NCBI GenBank assembly: GCA_003993805.1
Contig: RSEF01000026.1
Location: 4,303,068 to 4,367,067 of the forward strand
Direction of reading: 5' to 3'
Origin: Himantopus leucocephalus
Lineage: Eukaryota; Chordata; Aves; Charadriiformes; Recurvirostridae
Length of the DNA: 64,000 nt
In this document: piece after piece, positions 57,801 through 64,000 of the stretch
Layout: every line of letters begins with the position of its first letter
How positions within the stretch are numbered: the stretch's first letter is position 1
Position numbers and translations under genes: made by a program
The notes under the pieces: generated by a model
Told to the model about the DNA's origin: nothing
Databases searched by the model: none
The model's input: only the letters and a program-made list of their open reading frames with translations

Positions 57801-60800
57801 CATTTTCCTGGTGCATTAAATCCTCAGGAAAATCACAGCTGGCATGAGATCTGGTGAGTATGTGTCTGTACCCATCCTGCAACACCTCTTCAAAGATCTT
57901 ATTTCAGCTTGGAGCCGTTGTCCAGGCTTTCATCATCGGGAGCTGAAGGCCAGCTAAAACCCAGCAGCGCTCCCTCAATCGCCTCAAGGGCACGAGCCGA
58001 ATGTCTGCACAGAGCCCTCACTCCCTATTTGCAGTTTGGACTCTGGATGTTTCAAGAGCTGCCAGGCTAAAATTAGGGGCCCAGATAAGCATATCGGCCT
58101 CTGCCACCCAACACCAAGGGCATCGGGAACATGGATAGTGGCCAAGGCTTAAAGCAGCCACAGTACCAACAATCAAACACCAAGGCAGCAACTCCTGATT
58201 TGGTCACGCAGGAAAAAAATAAATTTAGGGCTTAGACACAGCTTATCGTCACAGTATTTTCTCTAAACTGGCGCTGAGTAGAAATATCATGTCAAACCAA
58301 ATCCAGTCCTACAATCATCTCGGCTCTCCCTTGGGACCCGAGCGTGCATGTTTCGGTAGCAGCACAGCCGTGACAGCGCTGGCAGGACATCGGCACTGCC
58401 CGCCAGCCGTGACAGCGCTGGCAGGACATCGGCACTGCCCGCCAGCCATGCAGCCATGCCGAAAACCACACGCATCCGTCACGGCCCCATAGCATCACGT
58501 TGACGTGCACATCAGCCTAACGCAAATATAACTGAAGACAGCCCTTTATAATGGTGATATCCACAAATTAAGGAATAAAATCTGTGCTTACGGCAAAGTA
58601 TGCTGGGAGAACTGGGTATGAGAAATAATGTTTTAATGTCTACGTGGCAAAGGAAAGGGGGGGAAGGAAAATCATCTGCATTTAACAAAGATTTGATAAT
58701 GGGTTGAAAAAAGCCAAATGTCACTCAGAACAGAAAAAAAGAAGCGGCAACCCAATTCCTGCCAAGTGCTTTTGAGTCCCTGAGCTGCCTGCACAAACCT
58801 GCCCGAGCCCCAGCCCTGCCCCTGGAACGCGTTCCCTCCCGGCAGCGCCGGGCTGGGGGCACGGCCGGGGCTCCCCAGCAGCTCCCCTCCGCTGCTCGGC
58901 CAGTTTGCTGTCAGAACAAGTCTCCTTCACATCTTCCTTTCCTTCCAGTGAGCTCCAGGCAGCACTAAATGAAGCACCTCCCCTGCACAGAGCGGTAAGC
59001 TCAATGCCGAGCATCACCCCTTGAAAAACACGGCTTCAAACAGACAAGTGAGACAGAAGTGACCTGCGGCGGGGGATACATCCAGGAATATTCCGGTGAA
59101 GCCGTTTCAGAAGCAAGAGGCTGCTCCCCCGTGCTGCCAGGGCTCCATCTCACCGGGCCGGGGCAGGGCACGCCACCGGGCTCCCCTCTGCCAGGGCGAG
59201 AAGGTTTGGCAGCGGGGCCAGGACCGGCTGAGATCAGAAGACACTTCTCTGCGGTCACCTCTTCCTCCCCTCCTCTCCCTTCCCTGGCTCCCCACCCCCA
59301 GGAAAAGGTTAAAAACAAGTTAAGTTGCATACAGCAAAACAAACCCAGAAAAAGCTGCGAGTGGGCGTGAGGAGCAGCAGCACCCGGGAAGGGCGACAGA
59401 CGGCCGAGAGCAAACCCTCGTGGGCAGCAAAACGTGGCCAGATCCGGCAGCTCCCGCTGCTGCCGCAGCGTCCAACCCCCCCGGGGACCACAGCAGCATC
59501 CCCCACGCTTCATGTCCACACAGGACACCCTGAACGGTATATGCACAAATTTTCCTTTATAAGAAGTTTACATCCAATGTTCAGTATTTCAGTCCTTTAT
59601 CACCAGCTACTTTGTTTCCCACAAAAACCTGAAATAAACCGCAATTCTCATTAAAAAACACAGCAGCAAGGCAAGCGTGGCATTTGGCTCCGTACCCAGT
59701 GGGCTGCCTCCGGCCCCGCTCCCCCCACACCGATGCAGAGCAAAGAGCACCGTACCTTCCCGACACGCTTGCAGACACGCACAAAGATTGACAGTTATTG
59801 CTTTACTGCAGTATTCTAACGCTGGTAATAAAGAACAGTATCTGAAAGGAGCCTCTCTCCTTGCCGGCAACACAAACAAGATCACAGCTGAGGTAAGGTT
59901 AATTAGTTCATTTTTTCAAGCCAAGGAATGAAATGGTTGCCCCGTGATCATGACCCAAGCCCAAAGCAAAGGGAGGCAGGAAAAGGCAGAGTGATTGTAC
60001 CGGTGTTATCTGACCAAGCGTGGGTTGAGTGCTTCTTATCAGAGGGAAAGTTGAGACCAAAGTAGAAAGGCAGAAAATAAAAATTAATCTATAAAGCAGA
60101 AGCAAAGCCAGAGAGCTTCACTGCCCAACCAGCTGTGCCACTAAATTTAATAATCTTTATTTTAAAGCTGCAATAGGGGAAAAAAAGTTTTCTTTAAGTA
60201 GTTCTTCCTGGCTGGTTATGATGGAGGGGTCTGAGAGGGACAACCACGGCATTGCGCCCACATAAACCAGACCCTGGTGTGGCCCCTGCACTGCAGCTGA
60301 GGCTCTTGTCCCCCAAAACACGGCTCTCCCCAGCTGAGAAGGCAGAGGCTCGGGCAAGGCAGCTCCAGGAGCACTCGAAGCTCCAGGAGCACTGGAAGCT
60401 CCCGCAGCGTGCCCCCATCCCAGGTCCCGCAGCAGGGACTGGTACTCCGTGATGAAGATCCCAGTGCCAGACCAAAGCAGGAACATAGTTTATACCTATT
60501 GCGTAAGACCGATGGCATCGCATTCGCTGCTGCCCAGTCTCGGGGAGCTAGTGCATGCCACACGGTTTTTCCTCAGATTATATTCACTTAAAAGTAAGAA
60601 CAAAGCTCTTGCAAAACTGCAAGCAGGGACCACAGCAGTAAGGACCCGTCCTTCTCTGTAGAAAACAACATTCAGTATTTCATCGCAAACCTCCCTGTGC
60701 CTGAGCGGCCCCGTGGAGCTGGGGCAGTCGAACCCCCGGTGCTGGGTTCAGCTCAGCCCCCGCTCCCTCAGCTGTTCCCAGAAGCAGGTAGAGATGAAAA

Positions 60801-61448
60801 AATAAACCCTGCCTGAGCAAAGCAACTGCAGAGCTCTTTGGGGGTGGTACGCGCTGCTGGGCCCCCGCTGCCCAGCGTCCCGGCGGCAGGCAGCTGCTTC
60901 GGGGCGCAGAGCAGCGGCGCCCTGGGGAGCACAGGACCTTTGCTGCGTGTCCTGCTGCATGTCCCCCCGCAGCACGGCCGCCCCCGGTCGCTCCCCCGGA
61001 GCCTGACCCGCTGCGGGCGATCAGACCCGGATTGCATCTCCACATGCACCCAGGGACGGTGCCAGCGGGAATAAAAGACGATGTTTAACCACCTGCACTA
61101 GGGTGCCTCTGATGTTCTCGAAGTGAAACTTGACGCTGCTCAGCAAAGACACACCTCTTCCAGGGTGTTGTGCAAAATTCTGCATTTTAACGTAGGACAG
61201 GAAATATGAAAAGAGCCGGGCAGAACCCAAACAGCACCCTCGGTTAGGCCGGGGTTCGTCAGCTCCAGCAGCAAATCAAAGGGTTTGCTTCACTTATCCA
61301 TCCACCCGTGATTTTCCAGTGCTTTGGAAGTTGCCGTTCCTTCGCTAACAGGTTTTAAAGGATTGGCATTGCTGCTTCCCTCTGGAGCAGCTCTGCAGAG
61401 GGTTTTTTCCCTCCCTTCTCTTTCATGCTTTATTTCCTGACTCCACAG
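54900..61448. other. Intergenic sequence between G0S2 and HSD11B1
   Basis: No coding exon is recognised in 6.5 kb. It holds a 39 bp tandem duplication at 58367-58444 and GC-rich patches at 58780-59520 and 60690-61060. The last patch, together with an AATAAAAG element at 61069, may belong to the HSD11B1 promoter. Confidence 0.45.
58367..58444 (+). repeat. 39 bp perfect tandem duplication
   Basis: Two identical copies begin GCCGTGACAGCGCTGGCAGG at 58367 and 58406, each ending CACTGCCCGCCA. A partial third start (GCCATGCAGCC) follows. Confidence 0.92.
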
Positions 61449-61452
61449 TGGG

Positions 61453-63837
<2,385 letters not shown>

Positions 63838-64000
63838 GTGAGTGGGGAGCGAGGTAGATGACACGGGATTCAGTCAAAAGACACCGCGGGCTGATTTTCA
63901 GAAGCAGCAGCATGCAGAGACACCAGGCATCCTAAAGGAGCCGTAACTACTTAACACACTGAAAAAAAACCCCAACAAATCCAGATCTTTTTTGTATTTT
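63838..64000 (+). other. HSD11B1: Start of HSD11B1 intron, cut by window end
   Basis: Intronic sequence after the GTGAGT donor. Nothing else is seen in it. Confidence 0.8.

Overview
This is a 64 kb piece of a vertebrate nuclear genome, almost certainly a bird. Four spliced genes can be rebuilt exon by exon from reading frame, splice signals and remembered vertebrate protein sequences. In order they are CAMK1G (+), LAMB3 (-), G0S2 (+) and the first part of HSD11B1 (+). As I recall it, human 1q32.2 has the same order and orientation. The bird assignment rests on short introns, two fragments of CR1-type LINE 3' ends, and a solo LTR of a kind I associate with neoavian and passerine genomes.

Layout. 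1-640: upstream sequence with no recognised gene. About 640-985: CpG-rich candidate promoter and non-coding first exon of CAMK1G. 5467-15076: CAMK1G coding region in 11 exons (478 aa). Its 3' UTR probably runs to about 16750. LAMB3 converges on it tail to tail. The LAMB3 stop codon is at 17493-17495, its 22 coding exons run leftward from a start codon at 42128-42130, and a candidate non-coding exon 1 and promoter lie at about 42903-43060. The predicted protein is 1167 aa. About 43.1-53.7 kb is intergenic. It holds the solo LTR, an orphan GC-rich island with a 60 bp tandem duplication joined at an N, a CR1 fragment, one exon-like open frame and a 25-N assembly gap. 53.66-54.9 kb: G0S2, two exons with a TATA box in a CpG island (101 aa). 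54.9-61.4 kb: intergenic, with one 39 bp tandem duplication. 61449-63837: first four coding exons of HSD11B1; the rest lies beyond the window.

The genes do not form one pathway. CAMK1G is a lipid-anchored Ca2+/calmodulin kinase, LAMB3 is the beta chain of epithelial laminin-332, G0S2 inhibits adipose triglyceride lipase, and HSD11B1 regenerates active glucocorticoid in the ER. G0S2 and HSD11B1 are both metabolic genes of adipose and liver and lie 7 kb apart on the same strand.

I found no previously undescribed system. The items most worth checking are the intron-retention stop that would remove the CAMK1G prenylation site, the LTR promoter between LAMB3 and G0S2, the two lost glycosylation sites in HSD11B1, the assembly defects near the G0S2 promoter, and the exon-like open frame at 51431-51534. 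All exon coordinates come from reading the sequence by eye with phase checks. No alignment was run.
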